34,214 bases of DNA from Stentor coeruleus (GCA_001970955.1 MPUH01000801.1:1-34214), one strand, 5' to 3'. Shown: positions 9,782 through 20,248, numbered from the stretch's first letter. Translations and numbers: made by a program. The notes: generated by a model not told the origin, from the sequence alone.

Positions 9782-10528
9782 ATGAAGACTATGACCCACA
9801 GTATGAAAAGCAGCGTGTATCCAACAAAAAAGATGAGCATTGATAGTTATGAGAATGAAAAAGAGATTGATTCTAAACTCCCTTTACCTAAAGGAAATTC
9901 CCCTTATGCTCTGGCTAAGAGGGCAGAGTATATAGAAAAAGATCTAGAACTAGCAAAACATTACTATAAGTTAGCTATAAAGTATAAGGATAGAGGAGAA
10001 AGTGCGATTAAAGACATTGCTAGTATATTGCATCAAGAAGGACAGACAAAGGAAGCATGTGATTTCCTATCAGAACACAGGAAAATTTTTAAAGACCACA
10101 AGAAATTCGCTAATCTCTATGAAAGCTTGCAAAAGCAGATTGTTCCTTCAGAAAATTGTTTGAAGAGAATACTGAAGCTTGCTCCTTTAAACGATTTTGA
10201 AACAGTTGATTCGATTAAATGCATGTTTAAAAACTCTTCAAGGATTTTAGAAGTTGAATTCCATTATTACAATGGACAAAGAGCAGGATTTTTGATGTTT
10301 TCAAGTCATTCCTCTGCAAGAAAAACCCTTGAAGGGATGTTGAATTGGGAAAATTGTAAAGTAGACTGGGTATCAGCTGAAGATTTGGAATATATCAAAA
10401 ATTGTGAATTCTGGACCTTTGCTCTAGATACTTTAGGACCTACTTTACTTAAATGCATGTCAACAGATGAGAAGACCGCAAAACATTTGATAGGAAATGA
10501 TTTATTTTGCGAATTGACCGAAAATTAA
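9782..10528 (+). CDS. Helical-repeat plus RRM-like domain protein, function unknown
   Basis: A 248-aa protein read from the first in-frame ATG at 9782. A second ATG at 9833 is also plausible; the open frame reaches back to a TTG at 9701, but nothing supports that start. Residues ~40-121 form paired helices resembling TPR/SEL1 repeats (AKRAEYIEKDLELAKHYYKL, then SAIKDIASILHQEGQTKEAC). Residues ~125-198 look like an RRM fold: a strand CLKRILKLAPL, the helix TVDSIKCMFKNSSRI, and AGFLMFSSHSSARKTLEGM in the RNP1 position. This pairing suggests an RNA- or RNP-associated role, which is inference. The family was not identified with confidence. The clean, conserved-looking core and lack of low complexity argue that it is a real gene. 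Confidence 0.7.
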   Translation: MKTMTHSMKSSVYPTKKMSIDSYENEKEIDSKLPLPKGNSPYALAKRAEYIEKDLELAKHYYKLAIKYKDRGESAIKDIASILHQEGQTKEACDFLSEHRKIFKDHKKFANLYESLQKQIVPSENCLKRILKLAPLNDFETVDSIKCMFKNSSRILEVEFHYYNGQRAGFLMFSSHSSARKTLEGMLNWENCKVDWVSAEDLEYIKNCEFWTFALDTLGPTLLKCMSTDEKTAKHLIGNDLFCELTEN

Positions 10529-11012
10529 AATGTATGATTTATATATTATAGTTAAAATTATATGTTAAAATTTAAAGAAGATAGCTTAAGGAGAAATAAG
10601 ATTTTTGGATTATGTTTTATATAATATATTATAAGTATGTTAAGTGTTAAGAGGAAATTTTTAGATTTAGTTAGGATTATATAGATTAAATATATGGATA
10701 ATGAATAATATTTTATATCAAAATCTACTTGAATCATTTAAAATCTTTTGCTTGTAATATTTACTAAATAAAATCTAAACAGATAAAAGCTATCAAAAAT
10801 TATGTATTAACCAAATTAAGCATATACAGATTTTAACAATGAAAGATATGAGTAAATATGAAAACCTTTCAAAACTGAATCAATGAACTTTTTTCTAGTA
10901 TCTTCAAAATATCAAAAAGCCTAATAAACATAGCATCTTTATACTATTTTTTCTCAAAAATCCAGCATTCCTAACTCATAAACTTAGTTGTACTAGAAAA
11001 ATCATCTTCCAA
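10529..11012. other. AT-rich intergenic region
   Basis: Nothing beyond AT-rich sequence was seen between the helical-repeat/RRM-like gene and the decayed gene that follows. Confidence 0.5.
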
Positions 11013-11460
11013 GAATTTAATATATCATTTCTTGCTGTAAGATATGCTTGCTTGTATGGTTATGGGGCTAATATGCTAAATAAAGATGGAACTATTGTAA
11101 TAATTTCAAAATCCTGTGATAGAGAAGAAATTTTCAAAGGAATAAAACTTTCTGAAAACCTCAAATCTAAAAGAGCTATTGCTCATATTATGGGAACAAT
11201 AATTCGCCCTTATCATTAAATAAAATCCATGTAATAATCATCACAAATTTCGACCCTGTTGTAAAATCGATATCTTATAAAATTTTTAATTATTTCTCTA
11301 AAAAACTTGCAAAGGGGATTTCAAAAAAATAACTAAACTCGCTTGGAGCTTTCAAGGGAGTGTATATGAAGAGCATGTGAATAATCCTGAAAATAAAGAG
11401 TTTTATGATTATATTCATCAATCACATTTAGAATACCTAAATACAATTGGATGCAAATAA
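11013..11460 (+). pseudogene. Decayed protein-coding gene with two frameshifts
   Basis: Three adjoining reading frames on the + strand give coding-like protein. The first runs to TAA 11217-11219 and includes AVRYACLYGYGANMLNKDG and TIVIISKSCDREEIF. The second (about 11213-11332) includes KIHVIIITNFDPVVKS. The third (about 11320-11460) includes LAWSFQGSVYEEHVNNPENK and ends at TAA 11458-11460. Each junction needs a -1 shift, no 15-16 nt GT...AG intron can bridge either one, and no convincing start is present, so this is best read as a pseudogene remnant. The order of a glycine-containing strand followed by a KDGTIVIIS-like strand and a later HVIIITNFDP strand weakly recalls the C-terminal half of LarA-type lactate racemases. 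That resemblance is tentative. Confidence 0.5.
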
Positions 11461-12009
11461 ATATATATTGGTCTTAAGACTAGATTTAGGAGAATTAGAT
11501 AATAAATTAGAATTGGAAGGTGTGAATATTATGATTTAAACAAGAATCTAGGTATTTATTTGATAATGTTGTAAGTTTTTGGGTATAATTGTTTTTAGTT
11601 GTAACATTTGTTAGATTTTTTGAATATTTTTATGTAAAGTTTTTAATCAAGCATAAAGAAAATTTAATAAGAAAGGATTATATTAGAAAATTATCATCGC
11701 CTTATAATATAATGATAAGGGACTAAGTGATAACAAATTAAAATTTTATTTATGTAAATCTAAAGTAAAAATATTATAATTAGTAGGTTATGGGAAACTA
11801 ATAAAAGTCACATTTTTTTAATGGTATATGGATTGCTAATTTTTTAAGTGATAATTTCCAATAAAAAGTCATAAATTAATTAATATTTGTAATTCAATAA
11901 AAACATAAACACTATTGATATTACATTCTTTTTGACTTCTACTTATTTTTTATTACTTCTATCAACAACCTACACATATCAATCCTGAAACTAACCAAAC
12001 CTTAATAAA
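11461..12009. other. AT-rich intergenic region downstream of the MORN gene
   Basis: No coding signal was seen. The last ~100 bases (11910-12009) are C-rich on the + strand, the pattern seen at the 3' side of minus-strand genes in this window. Confidence 0.45.
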
Positions 12010-14268
12010 TTAATCATAATCTTTTTCTAAAGGTACTGTAATGTCAATGATATCATCACTAGACCTAACAGAACTAATCTCTAGTTTATGCGCAGGTACA
12101 GTATTTTTTTTATTCTCTTTTCTTTCAGATTTTTTTTTAGCTTCTGGCAGTTTGTTTCCATAATCAAAATTGCCTTTCACCTCAGGGTCGATTTCCCTAG
12201 AAAACTCAATCAAAATTCTTCCCTTCGAATCACTAGACTTACTAATTTCCCCAGGGGCAACTGAACTTGGTACCTCTTCCGAAACCATACTATACAAGCT
12301 TTTTTCAAATGGTATCGAATAATCTTCAGTCCTATCACTAGAAGCCTCTGATCTCTCCGTTCTCTCACGTTTTTCAGTAGTAAACAATTGTCCTTTTTCC
12401 CACAAGCCAACTTTAGCATTTTTTTTTTTATCAACAAAACATCCATACCCTTCCGGAAACCCCATATGAAATTCTCCTTTATACCTGCTATTGTCCTTAT
12501 ATTTTATCTGCCCCTGACCTTCTTGCAAATCATTTTCCCATAGTCCTTCATATCTCCATTCTCTAGTAACCATTACCCCAAGTCCACATTNCTATCCTTA
12601 TATTTTATCTGCCCCTGACCTTCTTGTAAATCATTTTCCCATAGTCCTTCATATCTCCATTCTCTAGTAACCATTACCCCAAGTCCACATTTTTTCCCTT
12701 CTTTCCAATCCCCAGTATACTGACTTGACTGTGACATTTCTACACCAAATCCATGTTTGAGACTATTCCACCAANTTTTTCCCTTCTTTCCAATCCCCAG
12801 TATACTGACTTGACTGTGACATTTCTACACCAAATCCATGTTTGAGACTATTCCACCAATATCCTTCATAGAAAATCCCATTAGGGTATATTTCTCTTCC
12901 TAGTCCAGCTTTTTTGTTTTGTTCAAAATATCCTTGATAAATCCTCCCTTTTTCTAATAAAACCCCTCGACCATGGATATTATCACGTTTATCCTTTTCA
13001 CCTTTATAAACTCCACCTTCGTTGCCAGTAGGAACCCACTCATTTTTATACCCAACATTTCTCTTTACATGATCCTTATCATTATATTGAAATTTAGGTA
13101 GTTCCTCGTATTTAGCCTTACTCACTGTATACAATGAATGGGAAATCACAATTTTTGACAGTTCATAAAAGCTTGCAACTTTCTCGCTTTCATCCATTTT
13201 TTCAGAAAATGGCTCGATTTTCACTGGTTCTGGGGGTTCAAAGTCTTCTTCTTCATCTTCTTTATTATAATCACCCGTTATGTTTCCTGCTCTAGATGCC
13301 TGAACTTTATCCAGTAACTCAGTAAGATTTTCAGCCAAATCCTTTTTATTATAAAACGGATAAATATCAGCAACATCATCATAAGCATCATTATAACATT
13401 CAATTACAATTCCATTTCGCCAGAGACCCTCGACTATCAACCCATCTGGTTTGATTTCTACACCTTTGCCATCAGGTTTATCATTTCTCCAATACCCTAT
13501 AAATTTTGATTTGTTTTCATAAGTTATAACCCCATAACCATCTTTCATTCCATCTACAAACTCCCCATCATAAACGTAATTAGTACGGAAAGTGAGTAAA
13601 CCTTTACCATGCATTTTGTTTTTAGCCATTTGCCCTTCATAGTGAGTCCCATCAGCAAGGTGAAGAATGCCTTTTCCTTCGAATTTATCTTTAAAGAAAT
13701 CCCCATGATAATAACTTTTCCCATTATCAAAAACTATTTTACCTTTACCGTGGCGAAGACCTTCTAGGAAACCCCCAATGTATTTCGATTTTCCTGGATG
13801 TTCAAGTTCTCCTTTACCATGAGGGATATTACATGTCAATTCTCCAGAATAAACTCTTTTGTCATCATAATATATTTTACCAACACCTCTAAGGTACTTA
13901 GCTTTCCACTTTCCTTCATAAACTGTGCCTGAAGATGAGAAAAGCCTTCCATAACCCTTACAAAAGGATGATTTAAAGTACCCATAGTATAAAGACTTGT
14001 CTTCATATAACAAAATCCCCATTCCATGTCTTCTATTCCTATCATCTACTTGGCCAGTGTATATATTTTTGTCCAAACACTTCAAGTTTTCTCTATAAAA
14101 CAGTTCTGAGTCTTTAACATCTTCCAAATCTTGTTCACCGAGATTTATGTAGTTTTCAAGGACAACCTGACTGTATAAGTTGGGATAATCTTTGTATAGC
14201 TTAATGATTTTCTTGTTTTTAATTTTTTTCAGCAAATCTTTTAAAGTCACTTGAACTTCTTCTTCCAT
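12010..14268 (-). CDS. Large MORN-repeat protein, interrupted by two assembly gaps
   Basis: As given, the frame is broken at N characters 12775 and 12591. Each N sits between near-identical direct repeats (84 nt and 97 nt). Removing one copy of each with its N deletes 186 nt and gives one continuous 690-aa frame. The join reads DWKEGKKCGLGVMVTREW, exactly MORN-like. Layout: a non-MORN helical N-terminus (~1-68); about nine MORN repeats (~69-290; examples VYEGKWKAKYLRGVGKIYY, HYEGQMAKNKMHGKGLLTF); an acidic linker (~300-400); a second cluster of about six repeats (e.g. FYEGYWWNSLKHGFGVEM, RYEGLWENDLQEGQGQIKY); and a charged Ser/Lys-rich tail. MORN proteins commonly act as membrane- or cytoskeleton-associated scaffolds, and a cortical or ciliary role is likely in a ciliate. 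No catalytic domain is visible. The apparent separate ORF at 12010-12573 is the 3' part of this gene. Confidence 0.85.
12494..12691. repeat. Contig-end duplication around N at 12591 (assembly artefact)
   Basis: 12494-12590 recurs at 12595-12691 with one visible mismatch (C in CTTGCAAAT versus T in CTTGTAAAT). The single N between them and the frame-restoring effect of collapse point to two unmerged contig ends rather than a biological tandem repeat. Confidence 0.85.
12691..12859. repeat. Contig-end duplication around N at 12775 (assembly artefact)
   Basis: The 84 nt at 12691-12774 recur exactly at 12776-12859, separated by one N. Collapsing them restores the MORN reading frame. Confidence 0.88.
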
Positions 14269-15300
14269 AGTGATTTTTGATATAGTTATAGATTTCTATG
14301 AGAATATACCGAAAACTCTAGAAAACAATGAAGGAATTAAAGGGAGGAAAGATTACTGGAATCAGAGACCGTGTTAAGAGCTGAAGAAAAAAATCATTTT
14401 CAATATGCAGGTCATTGAGAAGGATAAGAAAAAAAGGAAGGAAAAGCAGATGATAGGATAAAAGATAAGAATAGGTTTAGAGAAATTATTAATCATGATA
14501 AGAGATTTGTTTGAGTATTCATAAGAAGTAAAGTTGGTTTTTATAATAAAGTTTAAAAGTTTGAAAAGAGATTTATGGACATTTTTTATGTTATAAAATT
14601 TTACATAAGTCATATTAGTGTAACAAGCATTTAGTTCAACTCTAAGATCAAATTAGTTAAGGAAACTTTTGTGGCATTTTAAAACATATACTGAATCTTA
14701 TCAAAAATATTATAAACTTACAATTTTAAACTAAAGAAAACTTGAAGAGTTCATTCCAATTATATTTCAAAAAGCCATCATTTTCGCTAAATTTCCCATT
14801 AAAATTGATTCCTCCCTGAAAATCTTGATAAATTGTTAGACAATAATTTTTCAATTTTGCTATCATAAGATAATTTTACAATCTCATCCACTCAAACTCT
14901 CAGCAAAACTATTATCTTAGCTAATATAAAGCCTTTATTCTTGTTCCTAAACTCAATAACCAAAACCTATTATACTATATTGTCAAAGCAATCATCCCAA
15001 TACAATATTTCACTTCTCTAGGCCTATTAAGCAAAAATTTCATAATTCCAGAAATCCTCTCAAAAGAAAAATCTGAATATGTATCAGTAAAACTATTATT
15101 TGCTTCATACAAGTCATATTCAAAATGCTCAAAGACTTCAGAAGATAAGAACTCATAATTTTTAACAATTTCAGGCTTCTATTGCTCAGTTATGATAAAG
15201 TATATTGTGTTTATGAAAGCGATGAATATTTTGTTCCGATATTAGTGATTAGTAATTGGATTATGTTTTAATAATATGGATCTACCTTAGATTCTAGTGT
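14269..15300. other. Intergenic region upstream of the MORN gene, with a possible minus-strand coding relic
   Basis: 14269-14600 is purine-rich on the + strand and probably holds the MORN gene promoter. On the minus strand, 15241 down to the TAG at 14975-14977 gives protein-like sequence (e.g. KPEIVKNYEFLSSEVFEHFE and SFERISGIMKFLLNRPREVK) with an in-frame TAG at 15179-15181 and no ATG near its start. It may be a fragment of a dead gene; its family was not recognised. Nothing else was seen. Confidence 0.4.
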
Positions 15301-15787
15301 TATAGTCCTTCTAAAACTAGTTAGCCAATAGCCAAGCGCATGAAAGTTTTATTCTATATACGGACAATAGGAACTGAAATGGTTAGGGAGATAATATTTT
15401 TTATATAGCCTCAAGTCTAATTTCTGCTTATCAATCGACCCAACCCCATCTTATACAGAAAACTATATCCTTTCTAACATCTAAAAAAACTCAAATCTTA
15501 GCCTTTTCAATAAACACCAGATGCTTTTTTCTTTACGTAAACTCTATACTCATGAAAGTGTTCTGAGAATCGGCAAAGTAAATAACATCGACAACTTCTC
15601 TATTTTATTTCAACATGAAATCAGTTTCATCATAGGCCAAATGCAAGAAAAAGCTTACAAAAGCCTTTCCTAGCTGATATAAACCTGTTAAAAACTATAA
15701 AAACATTATATTTCCAGACATGAAGCAGCTGAAGCTATTGTGATCCTAAAAAATGATGAAGATAATTTAGCGTCTAATAATTTATAA
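15301..15787 (+). pseudogene. DOHH: Deoxyhypusine hydroxylase pseudogene
   Basis: Relic of the HEAT-repeat di-iron enzyme that completes hypusine formation on eIF5A. Recognisable pieces in order: the N-terminal repeat PIAKRMKVLFYIRTIGTEM (from 15325); the inter-lobe linker SIDPTP (15431-15448), matching the family's SVDPAP; the C-lobe repeat LFNKHQMLFSLRKL (from 15500); and the iron-binding HE motifs FQHEISFIIGQMQ (15608-15646) and RHEAAEAI (15716-15739). The rest of the N-lobe, including both of its HE motifs, is deleted between about 15411 and 15428, with a frameshift there. In-frame TAA/TAG stops occur at 15322, 15482, 15671 and several further codons before 15716. No 15-16 nt intron explains them. 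A functional copy would be expected elsewhere in the genome. Confidence 0.82.
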
Positions 15788-15941
15788 TAAGAAAAATATA
15801 CCTAAATACTCTAGCCTATAAGACCAAAACAGTTATATTGCATTAGATATTTCAGAATATTGTTTTAGTATTAATTAAATTAAGCTTATATTTTATGATA
15901 TTTAGACTATTATCATTCTAAGCTTAACTAATATATTATGC

Positions 15942-17639
15942 TTAATTAACATCTTGATGATAAATAAGCTCAAACTTATTTTCAGGCAACAAATAGTGGG
16001 ACCGGCTGGAAAACTTTCGAAGGTTACCTTTTGGTTCAGGGAACAAAGGGTCTAAAGCGATTTTTAAAGCATTTTCCAACATAGCTGGGATGATCCTTGC
16101 TAATATTGTTGAACTAAGTTCTAAACAGGGATTTGTGTTAACTTCAAGAAGCCAGGGACGTAAATTCGCATCAAGTAAAAAATCGTATCCAAAAATCTCG
16201 AAACCTAAAAGTCGTCGATTTTCATTAAGTTTTGTGTATGTAGCTTTGACTGTATCTTTGACGATTTTTTTAATTTTCGGGATGATTTCTTCAAGGAAAT
16301 TGACTTTAATATTTTTGGAATCTAGATATCTTTGGAAGTCATGATATGATAATTTGTTACCTTTTTCAAATTTCCCATAGTCTTCGCATTTGTTTTGTAT
16401 AGCATCATTAGTTAAATGGATGAATATATTTTCAAGATCTTGAGGGTTATAAGCTTTAGATGCTGTACGAAGATACCCTTCTTGATAATAATAAGCTTGG
16501 AAAACCCCATTGATTGAAGTTATCATAGTATATAATCTAATATCAAACTTCCTTTTATTGATCAAAAATGGTTTTTCAATGTATTTCTGTATAATAAAAG
16601 TGTGCTCATTTTTATTCATTTTAGCTGTAGTGATTTCTGAAAGAATTTTATTCAGATTGTTTGTGATGAAAATCCCATAACCTCTATTTGTGTTTTCCCC
16701 AGGCTTGACAATCCAAAGACACTTAATAGGAATGTCGCTATATTTATTAATAAAATTTTGTAGTTCTTTTAAATCATGTCCTATATGATAAGTCAAAGGT
16801 AAATAATTAAAAACATTATCCATATCGCTCTCATAGTATTCCTTCATGTTTTTATACAAAAATTTCTTATCAGATAAGTTAAAATTGAACTCAAGCTTGT
16901 TTTGAACTCTGCTAGCACAAGGGTCAATACGAAAATTATCTTCAAAGCCAATATAATGTTTACTTTTTGTTATCAAGTCATAGCCAAGGCCTGAAACATC
17001 CACAGCTCTCATACAATTTGTAATATCCTCATACAAAATACTGCAATTAATACTTTTCCCTTGTATACTATGATTAATTCTTTTTAGTCTTTCATACGCA
17101 ATCGGCATAAGTAAGAAATGTTCTGAGTTTTTAAATTGGGTCCAAACGAAATTCGCTGAGTTTATTTGATCTTCTTCAACTGGAGTCCACCAAGGACGAG
17201 TATTTAAACATTGTTTTACAAGAGCGCTATTATTACCTTTAGACAAGTAATATTTATAAGTAAAAGTACCTTGTGGAACTTCAACTTTCAAACAATTAGA
17301 TGCGTTTATAAACAAACCGATTTCTTGTAGTATATTTTCTCGAGCTTTTATAAGCCATTCACGGCTTTGGATTGCATCGCGAATAAGGCAGACACTTCGA
17401 GATTTGGATGGTTTTGGTGGGGATACAGTTTCAAAAGCTGGTGTTTGATTCCCTTTGATGAAGATACTTGGAGATATTGGATTTGTTAATGTTCGATAGC
17501 TTCTTGTATATGGTTGGGAAGATTTTAGTTGTGAGGATTTTAATGAAGGGTTTTTTAGTAGAGGGTTGATTGGAGAACGGAGAGCAATTGATCTGATTTT
17601 ATGATTTGGATGCAGTTTGTTGTTTCTATTCATTGACAT
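15942..17639 (-). CDS. Tubulin-tyrosine-ligase-like (TTLL) enzyme
   Basis: A 565-aa ATP-grasp ligase of the TTLL family, which adds tyrosine, glutamate or glycine to tubulin or related proteins. A basic, Ser/Pro-rich N-terminal region (~1-85) precedes a helical region (~90-230) and the TTL core (~275-535). Seen in the core: WIVKPGENTNRGYGI (309-323), the nucleotide-binding lysine loop; FIIQKYIEKPFLI (348-360); KRKFDIRLY (362-370); NIFIHLTNDAIQ (404-415); and GYDFLLDANLRPWLLEVNTNP (484-504) with the metal-binding E499 and N501/N503. All ATP-grasp residues look intact. The KPGENTNRG form is the glycylase/ciliate-type variant rather than the TTL KSSAGAKG form, but the amino acid added cannot be decided from sequence. 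Start: ATG at 17637-17639, with a second in-frame ATG two codons later. Confidence 0.92.
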   Translation of the reverse strand: MSMNRNNKLHPNHKIRSIALRSPINPLLKNPSLKSSQLKSSQPYTRSYRTLTNPISPSIFIKGNQTPAFETVSPPKPSKSRSVCLIRDAIQSREWLIKARENILQEIGLFINASNCLKVEVPQGTFTYKYYLSKGNNSALVKQCLNTRPWWTPVEEDQINSANFVWTQFKNSEHFLLMPIAYERLKRINHSIQGKSINCSILYEDITNCMRAVDVSGLGYDLITKSKHYIGFEDNFRIDPCASRVQNKLEFNFNLSDKKFLYKNMKEYYESDMDNVFNYLPLTYHIGHDLKELQNFINKYSDIPIKCLWIVKPGENTNRGYGIFITNNLNKILSEITTAKMNKNEHTFIIQKYIEKPFLINKRKFDIRLYTMITSINGVFQAYYYQEGYLRTASKAYNPQDLENIFIHLTNDAIQNKCEDYGKFEKGNKLSYHDFQRYLDSKNIKVNFLEEIIPKIKKIVKDTVKATYTKLNENRRLLGFEIFGYDFLLDANLRPWLLEVNTNPCLELSSTILARIIPAMLENALKIALDPLFPEPKGNLRKFSSRSHYLLPENKFELIYHQDVN

Positions 17640-18398
17640 AGAATTACTATTGTTTATATGGAAGAGATATTTGGATAATTAGTTAAAAAATTGTATGGGG
17701 TGAAGTTTGTGGTGTGAAGATGCTTGAAGAAGGTTTTTTACTTGTTTAAATTAAAGGTTTTAAGGATTTTGTATAGAAAAGAGGGTAAAGCGTTTTTAGG
17801 GAGGGTAAAGTGAAATGCGCAGAGGATTTTTGAATTGGAAGGTTTTCTTAAGACCCTTTTATAAATTATAAGATTTGATGTGTTTTGGTGTGGATAGTTG
17901 GTAGTTTATGTGTATAGTTTTTGAAAAATATAATGAAGTTAGTGTTTAGAAGATTTTTATGATAACTATAATTTATATTATTCGTTTTATTTTTGAGATT
18001 TAAGTCATGATTTATATTTCTTTAAGGGTATTTATATCACAGATCTACTGTATTAAGAAATTTACTAGGTTTTTTCTAACATAAATGGATTTATGATTTT
18101 TATATACAAATCTATTCATAAAAATTTCATTTTTATTAACCTCTTTAGTAAACTATTATCCCTTACAGGACTTTACCAATAATATAAATTTTTAAGCATT
18201 CAAATCAATCATTAAAAGACCTAAAATTCCTAAAAAATCTAAAATTAGCATCTAAAATTAACAAAATTACCTTCTCACTGCTTAATCTGAGATGAACTGA
18301 TATTCAAAGTCATNAATAATATAAATTTTTAAGCATTCAAATCAATCATTAAAAGACCTAAAATTCCTAAAAAATCTAAAATTAACAAAATTACCTTC
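17640..18398. other. Intergenic region with an assembly-gap duplication
   Basis: 17640-17960 is G-rich and C-poor on the + strand, the expected promoter side of the minus-strand TTLL gene. About 18100-18398 is C-rich, the 3' flank of the next minus-strand gene. No coding signal was seen. Confidence 0.5.
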
Positions 18399-18437
18399 TC
18401 ACTGCTTAATCTGAGATGAACTGATATTCAAAGTCAT
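18178..18437. repeat. Contig-end duplication around N at 18314, with a 13-nt indel
   Basis: 18178-18313 and 18315-18437 are the same sequence except that the left copy carries 13 extra bases, a local duplication of ATCTAAAATT plus AGC. One N separates them. Most likely two versions (alleles or macronuclear copies) of one contig end. Confidence 0.8.
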
Positions 18438-20248
18438 ATTCAAATTCTGACTAGTCACAGCTTGTCTTAAAGTTTTCGCCAAATANTATTCAAATTCTGA
18501 CTAGTCACAGCTTGTCTTAAAGTTTTCGCCAAATATGGTGGTTTTCCAGAGCATTCCGTCCAAGCTCTCGAAATCACTCTTCCAATAAGCTCAATAAGTT
18601 CTTCACGTGTATACAACACATTCTTATATTGTAACGGAGTCTGAGGTACAGAATTTTGTATTTTCATATTCAAAGCTTTCCCAGAAAAATACTCGCTTTG
18701 GCCAATTGAATGCTTTCTCATAGTAACAGGAGGCAAATGTACTTCAGAATTTTGCTTATGGGCATCTTTTTTATCTTTTTCTTCTTGATCTTGAATCGCA
18801 TTTGTCACTAAAGCAAATTCAACTAAAGTTGAAACTAATTCTGATAAGTTGACTATAGCATCATAACAATTTTTAAGTTTACGTTTAAAAGTATCGAGTT
18901 TATCGGAAAAACCTAAGAGAACTGTTGATGCTTTATCAATTTCATCTTTTTTATATGAGTTTATTGTGTTTTCTAAGACTTGGACATGAACTTTTACTTC
19001 TTCGACTGAGTTTTCGACGTATGATTTTAACGATGCGTGATTTGATTGAATGTATTTTACGGTATTATCCATACGAGATAAGGTGTCTTTTGCTGCATGA
19101 ATTTTATCTAAGAATTCTTTGTCAAGTTCTGGGAGAATAGCTTGAGGAATGGGTTCTGGACGCATGGTTAGAGCTGCGAATTTACGATTTTTTTTTAATG
19201 AGTTTTCTGATGAAGATGAAGAATCACTGTTTAGTGTTTTATCGTTGAGATTCCTCCTGATCATTTTATAATAAATATCATCTTTGCGGTTTTCAAAAAT
19301 TTTGATATTTTTTAATGTAGCTTCAACAATCTTATCAATATCGTTAATACTCTCAAAATCCATAACTTTTCTAATAAGTTCCTTTCTCCTCTGTTCTTCA
19401 AACTTCATCCATACTCTTAGTTGTTTTTTAGGCAAAAAACTATAAAGGTTATCAGATATATAAATCTGTGTATCAAAAGGTAAGTAATTGTCAATATACC
19501 TAATAGACTGTTGAACTTTATTATCACAAACTCGCATTTTCTCTAAAGCAGCTTCAACTTTTGCATCAATTGAAATTGAGAACTTCATAAAATCATCAGT
19601 AGTTGCTTTTTCATGTACCAATTGTATCATCTGCATAGCTTGTTCCCTCATCATCAAACGCATTTTATCAATATGCTGAAAATTTTCATTAGTTTTCTGT
19701 GATACTTCAAAAGATTTCCTATTAGCTTGATCTGATAATCTATTACATTCTGTCATCAAAAGATTCAAATCATCGATTTTCCCATTAAGATCTTCATTAG
19801 TCTTTTGTAAATCTTTTGAAAATTTCTGACTATATTCTTGCATATTTTCTTGTGATTGAACCATTTGGGTTGAATACAATTTTATTTGCTTTTCAAAACT
19901 ATCAACATTTGCTTGGAGTTCTTTTAAAGAAACCTGAGCACTCTCTAGCTGTTCTTTCATATCGAAAATATTTTGGTTGGACTTTTCAGCGTTTAGTTTT
20001 ATTTCTAAAGATAAAGAGTTGAGGCTACTTTCGATTTCTTCAATCCATCCAGTTTTGGTGTTTGGAGTACCGACTAAGCTTTCGATAAACCGGATTTTTT
20101 TGTTTGTTGTTTCTCCTGATTTTTTTATGAGTTCGATACTTGATGTATTCTTTTCGATATTTTGGATTAATGGATCGATTAGAAGAGAGACAACGTTTCG
20201 CATTCGGGTTTCAAACTCGAACCAGTCTAGCTCGTTGTGTTGCTTCAT
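18399..20248 (-). CDS. Long coiled-coil protein (assembly gap near its C-terminus)
   Basis: A 599-aa protein of unrecognised family once the 49-nt contig-end duplication around N 18486 is collapsed. The frame then runs through SQNLNMTLNISSSQIKQ to TGA 18399-18401; without the collapse it is truncated just after the N. Residues ~30-230 are a long Gln/Glu/Lys/Leu-rich coiled coil. A globular-looking segment at ~245-335 (DNYLPFDTQIYISDNLYSFL) is followed by a Ser run (SDSSSSSENS, ~346-355), a second coiled coil (~375-475) and a C-terminal helical domain with LYTREELIELIGRVISRAW. The repeated heptads suggest a cytoskeletal or ciliary structural role, which is inference. The start ATG at 20246-20248 begins MKQHNELDWFEFETRMRNVV. 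Confidence 0.78.
18437..18535. repeat. Contig-end duplication around N at 18486 (assembly artefact)
   Basis: 49 nt at 18437-18485 recur exactly at 18487-18535 around one N. Collapsing them keeps the coiled-coil gene in frame to a proper stop. Confidence 0.87.

Noticed and set aside
12010-12573. Separate 187-aa gene starting MVTREW
   Set aside because: It is the 3' part of the MORN gene, cut off by contig-end duplications. Collapse joins it in frame.
12494-12859. Biological tandem repeats in the MORN gene
   Set aside because: Copies are separated by single Ns, do not follow MORN unit length and break the frame. Unmerged contig ends explain them better.
14374-14613. 79-aa minus-strand ORF with a hydrophobic C-terminus
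   Set aside because: Phe/Ile/Ser low-complexity translation of a purine-rich promoter strand; no family features.
15301-15787. Reading TAA/TAG as glutamine, as in many ciliates, to rescue the DOHH relic as a gene from another code
   Set aside because: The stop at 15482 falls at a Leu position and others at non-Gln positions of DOHH, the N-lobe HE motifs are deleted and a frameshift is needed. All intact genes here use the standard code.
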